47,002 nucleotides of DNA from Acidobacteriota bacterium (GCA_021846945.1 JAJZVZ010000017.1:1-47002); one strand, 5' to 3'. Shown: positions 24,444-32,515, counted from the first letter of the stretch. Program-made: numbers and translations. The notes: generated by a model not told the origin, from the letters alone.

Positions 24444-26513
24444 ATGAAAAAGACGAAAGTGTGGGAAATAGCGCTTCGTTCCATGGTTACGGCAGCACTC
24501 GTTGCCGCAAGCTGCGCGGCGCAGGCCCAAATCATGCAGGCTCGCCCCATGCCTGCCACTGTAACCGTGCGCGTGAGCAGCAATGGGACGGAGCAAATTC
24601 CAAAGACAATCTTCGGCAGCTTTCTGGAGCCGATCGGCGACTCGATCAACAACGGCATCGTCGCCGAGGTTCTGGTGAATGGCAGTCTTGAAGCCGGGCT
24701 TTGGAATCACACCAATCTTGAGGCGATGTTTCGTGATCAGCCCGAGCTGATTGAGTCAATGAACAGCACCGGCATTCCTTTGCCATGGCAGCCGTTGAAC
24801 GCGGCCGCCGGCAATCGTTACGCACTGCATGTGGGCGACGCGGCCAATAGCTGGCAATCGCTTGAGATCATGGGCCTGCCCAGCGAGCAGGTGGGCATCA
24901 TGCAGAAGGTCTATCTGCCGGTGCCGCGCGAGTTCAGCTACAAGGTTTCGCTTTATGCGAAGCACGTTACCGGCCCCACCGGATTGACGGTGCTCTTCCG
25001 CAATCGGGAAACGGGTAAGACGCTGGCCGAGGCGCACATGGATGCGCCCGCCACGACATGGACCAAGTACGAAACCACGATCGAGATTCCGCGTGGAGCG
25101 GTACGCCGCCTGCAGGCTGTGGACTTCGGCGTCGCGGTCGAGGGCACCGAACGCGTCGATGTGGATGAGCTTTCAGTGATGCCCAAGGACGCTATCGGCA
25201 TCCTCGATCCGGATGCTGTGGCCATGGCGAAAGCCATGCATGTGACGGAGTTGCGATTCGGCGGCAACTTCACGTCCACGTACAACTGGCGAGACGGTAT
25301 CGGCCCCCTGGATAAGCGCGTCACCATGGAAAACATCTCCTGGGGGATCCCGGAATACAACCAGTTCGGCACCGACGAGTTTCTCCAGCTTTGCGATTTG
25401 ATCGGCGCTATTCCGCAGTTTGACCTGAACATGGGCAGCGGCACGCCCGAGGAAGCCGCCGATTGGGTGCGCTATATCCGCGCGCATCACAAGGGCCCGG
25501 CGATCTATGAACTGGGCAATGAGCTTTATGGAAGATGGCAGGTCGGGTATCCGACGATTGACGAGATTGCCGCGCGCACGCTGGCCTTCAGCAAGGCGGT
25601 GCGTGCCGTCGCGCCGGATGCGCAGATCATCGCCACCGGCCTCGGCCCCATCTCCAACGGAAGATGGAATGCGGCGCAACTCACCAATCCCCCCGGCACC
25701 TTCAACGATCTCTCGCTGCACTTCATTATGGGCACCAATCATCCCAGGCTGCAGCCGGCCACGCCGGATTTTGTGGCGGCCGCGGCCTACGCACTGCCCT
25801 ATGCCGTGGGGCCTTACTTCGATAAGGTGCAGGCGCAGGTGGACGAGCATCCTGACCTGCGCGGCAAAGTTCACTTCGCAGTTACCGAGTGGCTCTTTAA
25901 CAGCAAGGGCTATGGCGAGCGGAACTTCACCAACGAAAGCCCGAGCTGGATGAACGAGGGCGGCGCGGTGCTGGCCGGAGGCTTTCTGAATACGCTGTTG
26001 CGCCACACCGGCGATGTGAAGATTGCCGACATGACCGGCATCATGGAGTTTGCCGGCATCTGGGAGCGCCGCGGGCAGGTGTATGCCGCTCCTGCCTATT
26101 ACGTCTTCAAGTTGTATTCGTCAGTGGGCGGCGACACGGTACTGCCGGTCACGACTGACTCCGGGACGTACAACGTTGCTGGAGGAGTGCCGCCGCTGGG
26201 GCATGTCCAGGACATTCCTTACGTTGACGTGGTTGCCGCACGCAGCCCCGATGGCGGAACGGTCACGCTGCTCTGCGTGAACCGCAGCCTGAACGACGAT
26301 GTGCCGACGAGCTTCGACCTGGGCTCATTGCATATCACCGGCGCCATTCACTCGGAGCAGATCAGCGCCGCCGACCGCTACGAGCGCAATGATGAAGTAG
26401 AGCCGCAGCACGTTGTTCCGGCGCCATATACCATTCCTGCTCCGGCCGGCAGTTCCTTCACCGTGACGCTACGGCATGAATCGGTGACGGTGATTCACGT
26501 GAAGGTTCGGTAG
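24444..26513 (+). CDS. alpha-L-arabinofuranosidase, GH51-like, secreted
   Basis: A 689-residue exported enzyme expected to release L-arabinofuranose. The signal peptide ends near CAAQAQ (residue 29). The GH51 opening FGSFLEPIGDSINNGI is at 57-72, followed by an inserted carbohydrate-binding-like domain (about 115-245), then LRFGGNFTSTYNWRDGIGP (270-288), where most relatives have RxPGG. The acid/base Glu is E360 in ELGNELYGRWQ and the nucleophile is E482 in VTEWLF; a C-terminal beta domain ends the protein. AGGAAG precedes the ATG. Its location after the TonB receptor and near the sulfatase suggests one glycan-use unit. Related clan GH-A families are possible, but GH51 is the best fit. Confidence 0.88.
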   Translation: MKKTKVWEIALRSMVTAALVAASCAAQAQIMQARPMPATVTVRVSSNGTEQIPKTIFGSFLEPIGDSINNGIVAEVLVNGSLEAGLWNHTNLEAMFRDQPELIESMNSTGIPLPWQPLNAAAGNRYALHVGDAANSWQSLEIMGLPSEQVGIMQKVYLPVPREFSYKVSLYAKHVTGPTGLTVLFRNRETGKTLAEAHMDAPATTWTKYETTIEIPRGAVRRLQAVDFGVAVEGTERVDVDELSVMPKDAIGILDPDAVAMAKAMHVTELRFGGNFTSTYNWRDGIGPLDKRVTMENISWGIPEYNQFGTDEFLQLCDLIGAIPQFDLNMGSGTPEEAADWVRYIRAHHKGPAIYELGNELYGRWQVGYPTIDEIAARTLAFSKAVRAVAPDAQIIATGLGPISNGRWNAAQLTNPPGTFNDLSLHFIMGTNHPRLQPATPDFVAAAAYALPYAVGPYFDKVQAQVDEHPDLRGKVHFAVTEWLFNSKGYGERNFTNESPSWMNEGGAVLAGGFLNTLLRHTGDVKIADMTGIMEFAGIWERRGQVYAAPAYYVFKLYSSVGGDTVLPVTTDSGTYNVAGGVPPLGHVQDIPYVDVVAARSPDGGTVTLLCVNRSLNDDVPTSFDLGSLHITGAIHSEQISAADRYERNDEVEPQHVVPAPYTIPAPAGSSFTVTLRHESVTVIHVKVR

Positions 26514-26651
26514 GTGGTGGGGCTTTGTCCGCGATGATGCTGCGAGGGAATGCCTTCGTCGCGGACAGGCGTGCTCTTCAGGAAGCGGAGTATCGCGGCA
26601 GAAAACAAAAAACCACCGGCGGCCTCGGCGCGATACCGGGCCGCGAATTTC

Positions 26652-27032
26652 TTACGCTACGCCTACGGGCAACAGCGGTATTGCACCCTGTTCTTTGGCC
26701 TCGGCTACCACCGCGTCCAGGTGCTCCAGCACTTCGTCGACACGCATGGTATAGATTTCGCGGCGTGAGTCGTAGCCCTCTTCAATCAACTGCTTAAGAT
26801 AGCGTCCGGCGATCTGCGCGGCCAGTTGGTCGGTAATGACCTTGCCCGCGCGCTTTTTCTGCTCGACCCAGGCGGTGCAGGGCAGTGCCACCCACATGGG
26901 ACGGCCATTCACGTCAAAGCGCACGTCCACCGCGTCAGCGTGGCGGGTGGCGATGGCCACTATGGTGCCTTTCCAGAAGCAATGCAACTCTTCGCCGGTC
27001 CAGCGATCCGTTACCCGAAAATCCTCATACAT
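26652..27032 (-). CDS. conserved hypothetical protein, 126 residues
   Basis: A compact soluble protein beginning MYEDFRVTDRWTGEELHCFW. It has a beta-rich N-terminal half (TIVAIATRHADAVDVRFDVNG), a basic middle and a helical C-terminal half with repeated acidic and hydrophobic spacing (LEHLDAVVAEAKEQG). No signal peptide or membrane helix is seen. I do not recognise a family. Its composition and lack of stop codons support a real gene, and it stands alone, convergent with the GH51 gene and divergent from the TPR protein gene. Confidence 0.7.
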   Translation of the reverse strand: MYEDFRVTDRWTGEELHCFWKGTIVAIATRHADAVDVRFDVNGRPMWVALPCTAWVEQKKRAGKVITDQLAAQIAGRYLKQLIEEGYDSRREIYTMRVDEVLEHLDAVVAEAKEQGAIPLLPVGVA

Positions 27033-27157
27033 GTCTTTAGCCTACCCGCCTCACCGCTGCGAGAGCAAGCATCCCTGGGTGGACGCTGTTCTCGGCACGC
27101 TGATAGACTAATGGGGTTGCAGTCGAAGTGCGCCCACTGTTCGGACCCGCCTGCAAG

Positions 27158-27190
27158 CCCGCCCTGGCGGGCAAATCCGCTGTAGCGGAC
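27158..27190. repeat. REP-like double palindrome, copy 2
   Basis: The best-formed copy: GCCCGCC-CT-GGCGGGC (27158-27173), an AAA link, then TCCGCT-GT-AGCGGA (27177-27190). It lies between the divergent hypothetical gene and the TPR gene. The first hairpin recurs in similar form at 17318 and 34449. Confidence 0.65.
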
Positions 27191-27222
27191 AAGTCTAACG
27201 ACGAAGGACAAGAAGAAATTCC

Positions 27223-27927
27223 GTGGATACTCGAACTCGTCACGCACTCAAGAAAGACAGCTTTGCCCAGGCTGCGGCCAGCGGTGCCAGTTGGCTCAGT
27301 GGTCACCGTTCCAGTGTTGCCCGTTGGGCGATTAGTGCCGGAGTGGTTCTTGTTCTGGTTGTTGGCTCGCTGATCTTCTGGAGTGTCCGCTCGGCCGCGG
27401 CTGATCGCGCAATCGGCGCGGCCCTGGATACCTACAACGCGCCCCTGGCTGAGCCCGGCGAGCCGCCCGAGGCTGGCGTTTTCGCCACTGCCGCCGAGCG
27501 TGCCAAGCTGGCAAATCAGCAGTTTCTGGCGGTCGCGCAAGAATACGGCTGGCTGCATCAGGCTGCCGAGGCCCGCTATTTCGCCGGTGTTACCTACGTG
27601 GATCTCGGGCAAACCTCCGCGGCGGAGCAGGAATTGAAGCAAGCCGCCTCTTCCTGGAACCGCAATCTGGCGAATCTGGCCAAGCTGGCGCTCGCCGGCC
27701 TGTATCAGCAGTCCGGCCAATCCGATCAGGCTGCCAATCTTTACAACGAGCTGATTGCCAAGCCTTCGGCCACGGTTCCGGCGACCACGGCGCAGCTTGA
27801 TCTGGCCGATCTGTATGCCGCTCAGGGCAAACAGGAACAGGCGCGCGCCCTTTGGGCCAGGATACGGGACACGGATAAGGAAGGCGAGGCCGGCGCCGTA
27901 GCAGCGCAAAGACTCGCCGCTAAATAG
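27223..27927 (+). CDS. TPR membrane protein, YfgM-like
   Basis: A 234-residue protein with a single N-terminal membrane anchor (about 32-54, WAISAGVVLVLVVGSLIFW) and a periplasmic helical domain built of tetratricopeptide-like pairs (LANQQFLAVAQEYGWL, AEARYFAGVTYVDLGQ, LAGLYQQSGQSDQAANLYNEL, DLADLYAAQGKQEQARALW). The architecture matches the YfgM/ancillary SecYEG TPR family, which helps exported proteins leave the translocon. The start is GTG, with AAGAAG in front. A terminator follows the stop. Function is by architecture, not by conserved catalytic residues. Confidence 0.8.
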   Translation: MDTRTRHALKKDSFAQAAASGASWLSGHRSSVARWAISAGVVLVLVVGSLIFWSVRSAAADRAIGAALDTYNAPLAEPGEPPEAGVFATAAERAKLANQQFLAVAQEYGWLHQAAEARYFAGVTYVDLGQTSAAEQELKQAASSWNRNLANLAKLALAGLYQQSGQSDQAANLYNELIAKPSATVPATTAQLDLADLYAAQGKQEQARALWARIRDTDKEGEAGAVAAQRLAAK

Positions 27928-27939
27928 GCGATTGAGGGG

Positions 27940-27976
27940 AAAGGCCGGGCAAATAGCAGGGGAGTGCCGGGCCTTT
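27940..27976 (+). terminator. terminator after the TPR gene
   Basis: Arms AAAGGCCGGGC (27940-27950) and GCCGGGCCTTT (27966-27976) pair with one mismatch around a 15-base loop, 13 bases after the stop. The stem itself ends in TTT. Confidence 0.65.
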
Positions 27977-28095
27977 GAATGCACTTCTTCTTCCTATGCA
28001 GCCCTTGTGATTTCAAAGCAGGGCGGCGCTTCCTTAGGGGAATCGCCGCTTAGGTTTCCGGCATGGGAAAACGGCAAAAGGGGGAAGCGTGATTG

Positions 28096-28132
28096 CCGGA
28101 AGATCCCGGGGAACCTTCGGTCTTCCGGTTCC
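28096..28132 (+). promoter_or_regulatory. overlapping inverted repeats upstream of the ECF sigma gene
   Basis: CCGGAAGA (28096-28103) pairs with TCTTCCGG (28121-28128). GGAACC (28110-28115) pairs with GGTTCC (28127-28132). The second pair uses two bases of the first, so the two hairpins compete. They could form a switch in the sigma-factor leader or be binding sites. Confidence 0.4.
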
Positions 28133-28202
28133 GGCCGTTTCCCGATCTCAGGATGGGTTCTCCCGTCTGAGCATTTTTCTCTCAGTCTGCGTCTGGTGAG
28201 GT

Positions 28203-28796
28203 ATGAGCACCAGCCAGGCAGTTTACGCAGGTTGGATGGAAATTCCAGATAGCGCGGTGACGGGTCAAGCCCGCCGACTGGCGGACGAGGAAGCTCTGGC
28301 GACGCTGGTCATGCGGTATGCCACGACCCTGTACCGGGTAGCTTATTCGGTCTTGCGCAATCCAGCCGATGCGGAAGACGCGGTGCAGGAGGCGTTTCTC
28401 CGCGTCCTGCGTCATCGCGACAACCTCGACGAAGTGCGCGACCATCGCGTCTGGCTCATCCGCATCGTGTGGAATATCGTACTCGACCGCAAGCGCCGCG
28501 CGCGCACGCGGCCGGAGACGGATGATGTGGCGGAACTGGCCCGCGTCCTGCCTTCGAACGGGCTTTCTGCCGAGCAGATCGCCGCCGCCGCGCAGCACCA
28601 TGCGCATGTCCTCTCCTGCGTCGAGCAGCTTCCGCCCAAGGAACGCGAGGTGCTTCACCTCTCGGCCTTCGAGGAGCTTACCAGCGTCGAGATCGCGTCG
28701 ATTCTTGGCATCACGGAGTCCAGCGTCCGCTCCCGTCTGTTTCGTGCTCGCAACCTCATGGCCGAAATGCTCAACCATGCAAGGAGTATGCGATGA
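28203..28796 (+). CDS. ECF-type RNA polymerase sigma factor
   Basis: A 197-residue sigma-70 family protein with only regions 2 and 4. Region 2 includes LVMRYATTLYRVAYSVLRNPADAEDAVQEAFLRV and the -10-reading segment VWLIRIVWNIVLDRKRR; region 4 includes LPPKEREVLHLSAFEELTS and the helix-turn-helix EIASILGITESSVRSRLFRAR. The GAGG before the ATG is close (two bases). Its stop overlaps the ATG of the next gene by four bases (ATGA), as is usual for a sigma factor and its membrane anti-sigma partner. The exact ECF group cannot be assigned by eye. Confidence 0.92.
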   Translation: MSTSQAVYAGWMEIPDSAVTGQARRLADEEALATLVMRYATTLYRVAYSVLRNPADAEDAVQEAFLRVLRHRDNLDEVRDHRVWLIRIVWNIVLDRKRRARTRPETDDVAELARVLPSNGLSAEQIAAAAQHHAHVLSCVEQLPPKEREVLHLSAFEELTSVEIASILGITESSVRSRLFRARNLMAEMLNHARSMR

Positions 28797-29308
28797 ATCC
28801 CAATGCTCACAACCCGTCCACCGGCGGGGCCGAGCCCGGCTCCGCTGAGGAAACATTGCGCCTGATTGCCAGCCTGCCTGCTCCCGAGGGCTTGGAACTT
28901 CGTGTGCGCATGGGATTGTCCACCCACACCCAGCCCGGACGAGTTCTGGCCTGGCCCATGCCCATCCAGCCCGGCGGGAACTGGATGCGCGCCGCTGCCG
29001 CTGCCGCCATTGTTTTTGTTGTTGCGGGTGGCGGATGGGGTGTTTATTCGCGTGTGCAACCCGGGCCATCGGCCAAGATGGTCGTGCTGCCGCCGCGCGC
29101 CCAGGTGCCTGGGGGCTTTTCCAGTGCGGGCGCTATCCGCACGCCGCGCACGTTGAGCGGCCCCGTGCTGAAACAGCCGGCCGGGGTTTCCGCGCCTCAA
29201 GCCAATCTCTTCAGCAAGAAGCCCGCGCAGGCAGCGCGATCCGTGCACCGCTCGCCGGCCGCGCCCGGCAAAGCTGCCAGCCGGAAAGCCGCGCCGCCGG
29301 CGAAGTAG
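28793..29308 (+). CDS. putative membrane anti-sigma partner
   Basis: A 171-residue protein with a soluble N-terminal part (about 1-62), one membrane helix (about 66-84, AAAAAAIVFVVAGGGWGVY) and an extracytoplasmic low-complexity tail rich in Pro, Ala, Lys and Ser. It has no visible zinc-binding HxxxCxxC motif of the classic ZAS anti-sigma factors. The call rests on its ATGA overlap with the ECF sigma gene and its one-helix topology. It could instead be an unrelated membrane protein of that operon. Confidence 0.6.
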   Translation: MNPNAHNPSTGGAEPGSAEETLRLIASLPAPEGLELRVRMGLSTHTQPGRVLAWPMPIQPGGNWMRAAAAAAIVFVVAGGGWGVYSRVQPGPSAKMVVLPPRAQVPGGFSSAGAIRTPRTLSGPVLKQPAGVSAPQANLFSKKPAQAARSVHRSPAAPGKAASRKAAPPAK

Positions 29309-29332
29309 CTTAAGCTAGCTCCGGCAGGCGAT

Positions 29333-29677
29333 TTACGCGCTCTTCGACAACGCGCGGATCAGCATCCCGAGCAGCGCCATGACCACCGCGCCCCAAAACG
29401 CCGGAAATATACCGCGCACGTTGAAGCCGCGCACGATGCTGGAGGCCAGCAGGATCATCAGCCCGTTGATGACGAGCAGGAAAAGACCCAGCGTCAGGAT
29501 GCTCAGCGGAAAGGTGATGATCTTCAGGAAGATACCTAAAGTCGCATTCAGCAGCCCAATCACCAGCGACGCGATCAGGGCCGGCCACAGCCCTTCCACG
29601 TCAAAGCCAGGCACGATTTTAGAAACGATCAGCAGGGCGATCGCGCTCAACAGCCATTGAATCAGGATTCCGGTCAT
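29333..29677 (-). CDS. four-helix phage holin-like membrane protein (YvlD type)
   Basis: A 114-residue protein with four membrane helices (about 4-20, 30-49, 57-79 and 88-106). The text GLWPALIASLVIGLLNATLG and FPLSILTLGLFLLVINGLMI matches the superfamily named mycobacterial four-TMS holins, which in bacterial chromosomes is a general membrane protein with no shown lytic role. AAGGAGG lies eight bases before the ATG. There are no phage genes around it. Confidence 0.85.
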   Translation of the reverse strand: MTGILIQWLLSAIALLIVSKIVPGFDVEGLWPALIASLVIGLLNATLGIFLKIITFPLSILTLGLFLLVINGLMILLASSIVRGFNVRGIFPAFWGAVVMALLGMLIRALSKSA

Positions 29678-29894
29678 TCCATCGTCCTCCTTAAAGCGGC
29701 CGGGAGTTGCGTCTTTCGGTTGGATGCAAACCCTTCAGCCACAGTATGGTTTGCTGTGAAGGAATCAGGGTCTGCTGGCAGCATCTTCCATGCAACCAAT
29801 TGCGGCTTGCCGGGTCCAACAAAGTATAGCTGGGCAAATAGAACCCGGCACCAAAGTGATTGTCCCGTAACGCATTTCAAATGTAGGCGATATC

Positions 29895-30776
29895 ATGCGA
29901 TTTCGAAAAATCTTCGGGTTTCTTGTGCTTACCGCCCTTGCGCTCATGGCGCCGCAGTTCGTACGTGCCGCTCCGGCCGCGACGGCTGAACAGGCAGCCA
30001 ACCAGCCCGTGCCGGACGTTCGCCAGCTCATGATGGAGGTTGAGCAACACCAGAGGCAGCTTGAGAAGGTGCGCGAGAACTACACCTACACCGCCTTGAT
30101 GACGATCCAGGACGTCGACGCCGGCGGCCAGGTCAAAAAGACCGAGTCCGTCGAAAGCGACGACTTCTTCGTCAATGGCCACCTGATTGAGCGCACCGTG
30201 AAAAAGAACGGTCAGCCACTTAGCGGCCATGACCTGGAAAAAGAGAACGCGCGCGTCACCAAGCTGGTGGAGAAAGCCGAGCAGACTCCCTCCAGCCAGA
30301 GGCTCGATCAGCAGACGGTCACCGTCGGCCGCCTGCTGCAGATCATGGATGTCAACAATCCCCGTCGCGAGACCTTCCGCGGGCGGCCGACGATCGTCTT
30401 CGATTTCAGGGGCCGGAAGCACGTCAAGACCCACGGCCTGGCCGAGGACGCTTCGAAGAAGCTACAAGGAACCCTCTGGATCGATGAATCCGACCGTCAG
30501 GTGGCGCATCTGGAGGTGAGTTTTGTGCAGGATTTCCGCATTGGCGCCGGTTTGCTGGCTACCGTCAAGAAAGGCAGTAACTTCAGCTTCGATCAGGCGC
30601 CGGTGAGCAACGGGTTGTGGCTGCCGACAGGCGCCGAAGGAAACATGCAGGCCCGGTTGCTTCTGCTCAAAGGCATCCGCCAGCACTTGGTCGAGCACGA
30701 TTATGGCTTCAAGGTCTTCCAGGTAACAACCCAGCAGGCCAAACATGCTGAGATCGTTCCGCCAGCATCGCAATAG
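29895..30776 (+). CDS. secreted LolA-like protein, acidobacterial type
   Basis: A 293-residue protein with a signal peptide (1-25, MRFRKIFGFLVLTALALMAPQ). The mature part starts with a helix (VRQLMMEVEQHQRQLEKVRENYTYTALM), then a beta-rich domain with FRGRPTIVFDFRGRK, LQGTLWIDESDRQVAHLEV, and a DQAPVSNGLWLPTGAEGNMQAR segment. This sheet layout resembles the half-barrel of LolA/LolB lipoprotein carriers, and similar secreted proteins are common in Acidobacteriota, but the true function is unknown. No adjacent Lol gene. Confidence 0.72.
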   Translation: MRFRKIFGFLVLTALALMAPQFVRAAPAATAEQAANQPVPDVRQLMMEVEQHQRQLEKVRENYTYTALMTIQDVDAGGQVKKTESVESDDFFVNGHLIERTVKKNGQPLSGHDLEKENARVTKLVEKAEQTPSSQRLDQQTVTVGRLLQIMDVNNPRRETFRGRPTIVFDFRGRKHVKTHGLAEDASKKLQGTLWIDESDRQVAHLEVSFVQDFRIGAGLLATVKKGSNFSFDQAPVSNGLWLPTGAEGNMQARLLLLKGIRQHLVEHDYGFKVFQVTTQQAKHAEIVPPASQ

Positions 30777-30819
30777 ACGCCGATCCGTCTGCCCAAATCC
30801 ATTCAAGTAAAGTGGAAGC

Positions 30820-31086
30820 ATGTTCGCGCGCCGTCTTTCCGTCCAGCGGATCGATCCTGCAGGTCTTTGCCATGCCTGCCCCTTGCGCTGGATCGATTCC
30901 TTTGCCATGCGCAACTTCACCAATGACGCGGTCTTTGATGACACTCTGCCCGTTGCCGATGGCCTGCTCGAAGCGGGCCACCGAGTCCCCATCGATCGCT
31001 TGCGGGCGGCCATGGAGGACTGGTTTCGCCGCAAAAGTTACCTGAAGCCGGATGAGCGGCTGGGGATCTCCGAGGCGGAGCGGTAG
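30820..31086 (+). CDS. small hypothetical protein, 88 residues
   Basis: Begins MFARRLSVQRIDPAGLCHAC with a single CxxC, and its second half (DGLLEAGHRVPIDRLRAAMEDWFRRKS) is charged and likely helical. GGAAG is right before the ATG; an inner ATG at 30907 is possible. I do not recognise it. The call rests on its plausible composition and on the absence of another gene in the gap before the lysozyme gene, which points the other way. Confidence 0.4.
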   Translation: MFARRLSVQRIDPAGLCHACPLRWIDSFAMRNFTNDAVFDDTLPVADGLLEAGHRVPIDRLRAAMEDWFRRKSYLKPDERLGISEAER

Positions 31087-31106
31087 GCCGTCGCTGTGTG
31101 CGAAGG

Positions 31107-31589
31107 TTACGCCTGCAGAACAGAGAAGGAGAGCGCGTCGCTCTCGGGGTGAGCGGAGCCGCCGTGCCATAACTGAAATTCAGCTTCGCGGCGGGCCTTC
31201 AGGCCGGCATTCACTGTGGCTCCGGCATGGTCCCAGCGGAGTAGTTGTGTACCGGCGGCCTGGTAGCGCCCGGCATTCAGCTCCTTCAGGAGCGTTGAGC
31301 TGGCCAATTTACCTGCGCCGAGATTGAAGCAGAAGTCCACCAGCGCATCGAACTGGCCCTGCGTCAGGGGGACTTCAACCATGCGCTCAACGGCTTGTTC
31401 GGCCTCCCGGATGTCCGCCGCCAGCAGACCGGCCGCCTGGGCCTCATCGATCCCTGCGGGAAACGACTCCGGATGCATGAGTCGATGGCCGTAGCCGATG
31501 GTCGGCAAACCTTCGGGGTCCAGATAGACGTGGTTGCGAAATCCCTCTGACCTCTTCAGCAGCTTCAGTCCCGCCGCGCTCAACTGCAT
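31107..31589 (-). CDS. GH24 lysozyme (T4/P21-type endolysin fold)
   Basis: A 160-residue muramidase. The T4-lysozyme triad is present with the same spacing: E15 in KRSEGF, D24 in YLDPEG and T30 in LPTIGYGH. The middle TQGQFDALVDFCFNLGAG and the end GLKARREAEFQLW are typical of GH24. No signal peptide or anchor is seen, so release from the cell would need a holin-like route or lysis. AGGAGG lies upstream of the ATG. No other phage genes are in the region; it may be a domesticated endolysin. The nearest neighbour, RlpA, also acts on peptidoglycan. Confidence 0.92.
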   Translation of the reverse strand: MQLSAAGLKLLKRSEGFRNHVYLDPEGLPTIGYGHRLMHPESFPAGIDEAQAAGLLAADIREAEQAVERMVEVPLTQGQFDALVDFCFNLGAGKLASSTLLKELNAGRYQAAGTQLLRWDHAGATVNAGLKARREAEFQLWHGGSAHPESDALSFSVLQA

Positions 31590-31963
31590 GATTTTTCTGC
31601 CTCCTGGTCCATACGGCTTCAGCTTTCACGCTAGCAAGCAGCGGTGAAATTTTGCGCAAATGCGCTCCTGCGACGCCTGTCGGAGGCAGCGGTGAGTAGG
31701 GCGCGGCGATGCAAGATTGACGGTTCGGGCAGGGGCAGAGTCGGCTGCCGGAAGGGTGCCAGTCTGCCGCCCAGGGGCCAAATCCGGCCTCTTAACCGGG
31801 GAGAAAGGTCGATTTTGCACCAATTCTGGTGCAAATGATAAGCCCTATTGAATGAATAGATTACAGGAAATACTCCGCCATGCAGGCCTATTCACGGCGG
31901 AAATCTCGTCTCACCTCCCCGAAAGTGGGATGGAAATGACAGAAACATTAGTAGAATAGGCGG
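31590..31963. other. 374-base intergenic region between lysozyme and rlpA
   Basis: A divergent control region. It holds the palindrome TTTGCGCAAA (31651-31660) near the lysozyme side and a longer inverted repeat at 31814-31835. A TAGAAT hexamer (31952-31957) ends six bases before the rlpA ATG. The stretch about 31680-31800 is GC-rich with no gene I can support. Confidence 0.5.
31814..31835. promoter_or_regulatory. 22-base inverted repeat, candidate operator
   Basis: Arms TTTGCACCA and TGGTGCAAA are perfect nine-base complements around ATTC. There is no T-run after it, so a protein-binding site is more likely than a terminator. It lies 130 bases upstream of rlpA and 225 bases upstream of the lysozyme gene. 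Confidence 0.45.
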
Positions 31964-32515
31964 ATGGTTATAAGACGGATTCTACGCAACTTGAGCGTGA
32001 ATACTTCGCTGCGGTTCTGGCTGCTGGCGGTGGGTTCTTCGGTTGCGCTGGCGGCCGTGGTGGTCACGCTGTGCACGCGAACTGTGCTGGCGGACGCACT
32101 GCTTTCCAGAACCGCCGCGACCAGCCCCTCCGCCAGCCTGGCGGCGAGCGCGACGCCGGCTTCGCTGGCGTCTCAAGCATCTGGCTCCCAACGCTGGGCC
32201 AGTCAACTTCATGGCGTCGCCTCCTGGTATGGGGGTGTGTTCAACGGGCGCCGCACCGCGAGCGGTGAGCTGTTCAACATGTACGCCATGACGGCCTGCC
32301 ATCCTACGCTACCCTTCGGCACGCTGGTTCGGGTGGTCAACCGCGACAACCACCGCTCGGTGGTCGTCCGTATCACCGACCGCGGCGAACTCTTCAAGGG
32401 ACGGATCATTGATCTCTCCTATGGAGCCGCCAAAAAGCTGGCGATGGTCAAGCCGGGATTGGCTCCGGTCGACCTGAAAGTGCTCTCCCTGGGTGGATCT
32501 CAGACCGGGAAATAA
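31964..32515 (+). CDS. rlpA: RlpA-like septal lytic transglycosylase
   Basis: A 183-residue protein with an N-terminal membrane anchor or signal (about 16-40, LRFWLLAVGSSVALAAVVV) and a double-psi beta-barrel domain (about 83-178). The RlpA block is clear: HGVASWYGGVFNGRRTASGE, TACHPTLPFGTLVRVVN, VVVRITDRGELFKGRIIDLS. RlpA enzymes cleave peptidoglycan strands lacking stem peptides, often at the division site. It has neither a lipobox nor a SPOR domain, unlike E. coli RlpA. The ATG has no spaced Shine-Dalgarno sequence. Confidence 0.9.
   Translation: MVIRRILRNLSVNTSLRFWLLAVGSSVALAAVVVTLCTRTVLADALLSRTAATSPSASLAASATPASLASQASGSQRWASQLHGVASWYGGVFNGRRTASGELFNMYAMTACHPTLPFGTLVRVVNRDNHRSVVVRITDRGELFKGRIIDLSYGAAKKLAMVKPGLAPVDLKVLSLGGSQTGK

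Noticed and set aside
26525-26797. Plus-strand short frames after the GH51 gene
   Set aside because: They overlap the end of the better-supported minus-strand gene at 26652-27032 and have random-looking, Arg-rich sequence.
29333-31589. A prophage, suggested by the holin-like and lysozyme genes
   Set aside because: The two genes are separated by unrelated genes, and no integrase, terminase, capsid or tail gene is present; the holin-like family is also widespread in bacterial chromosomes.
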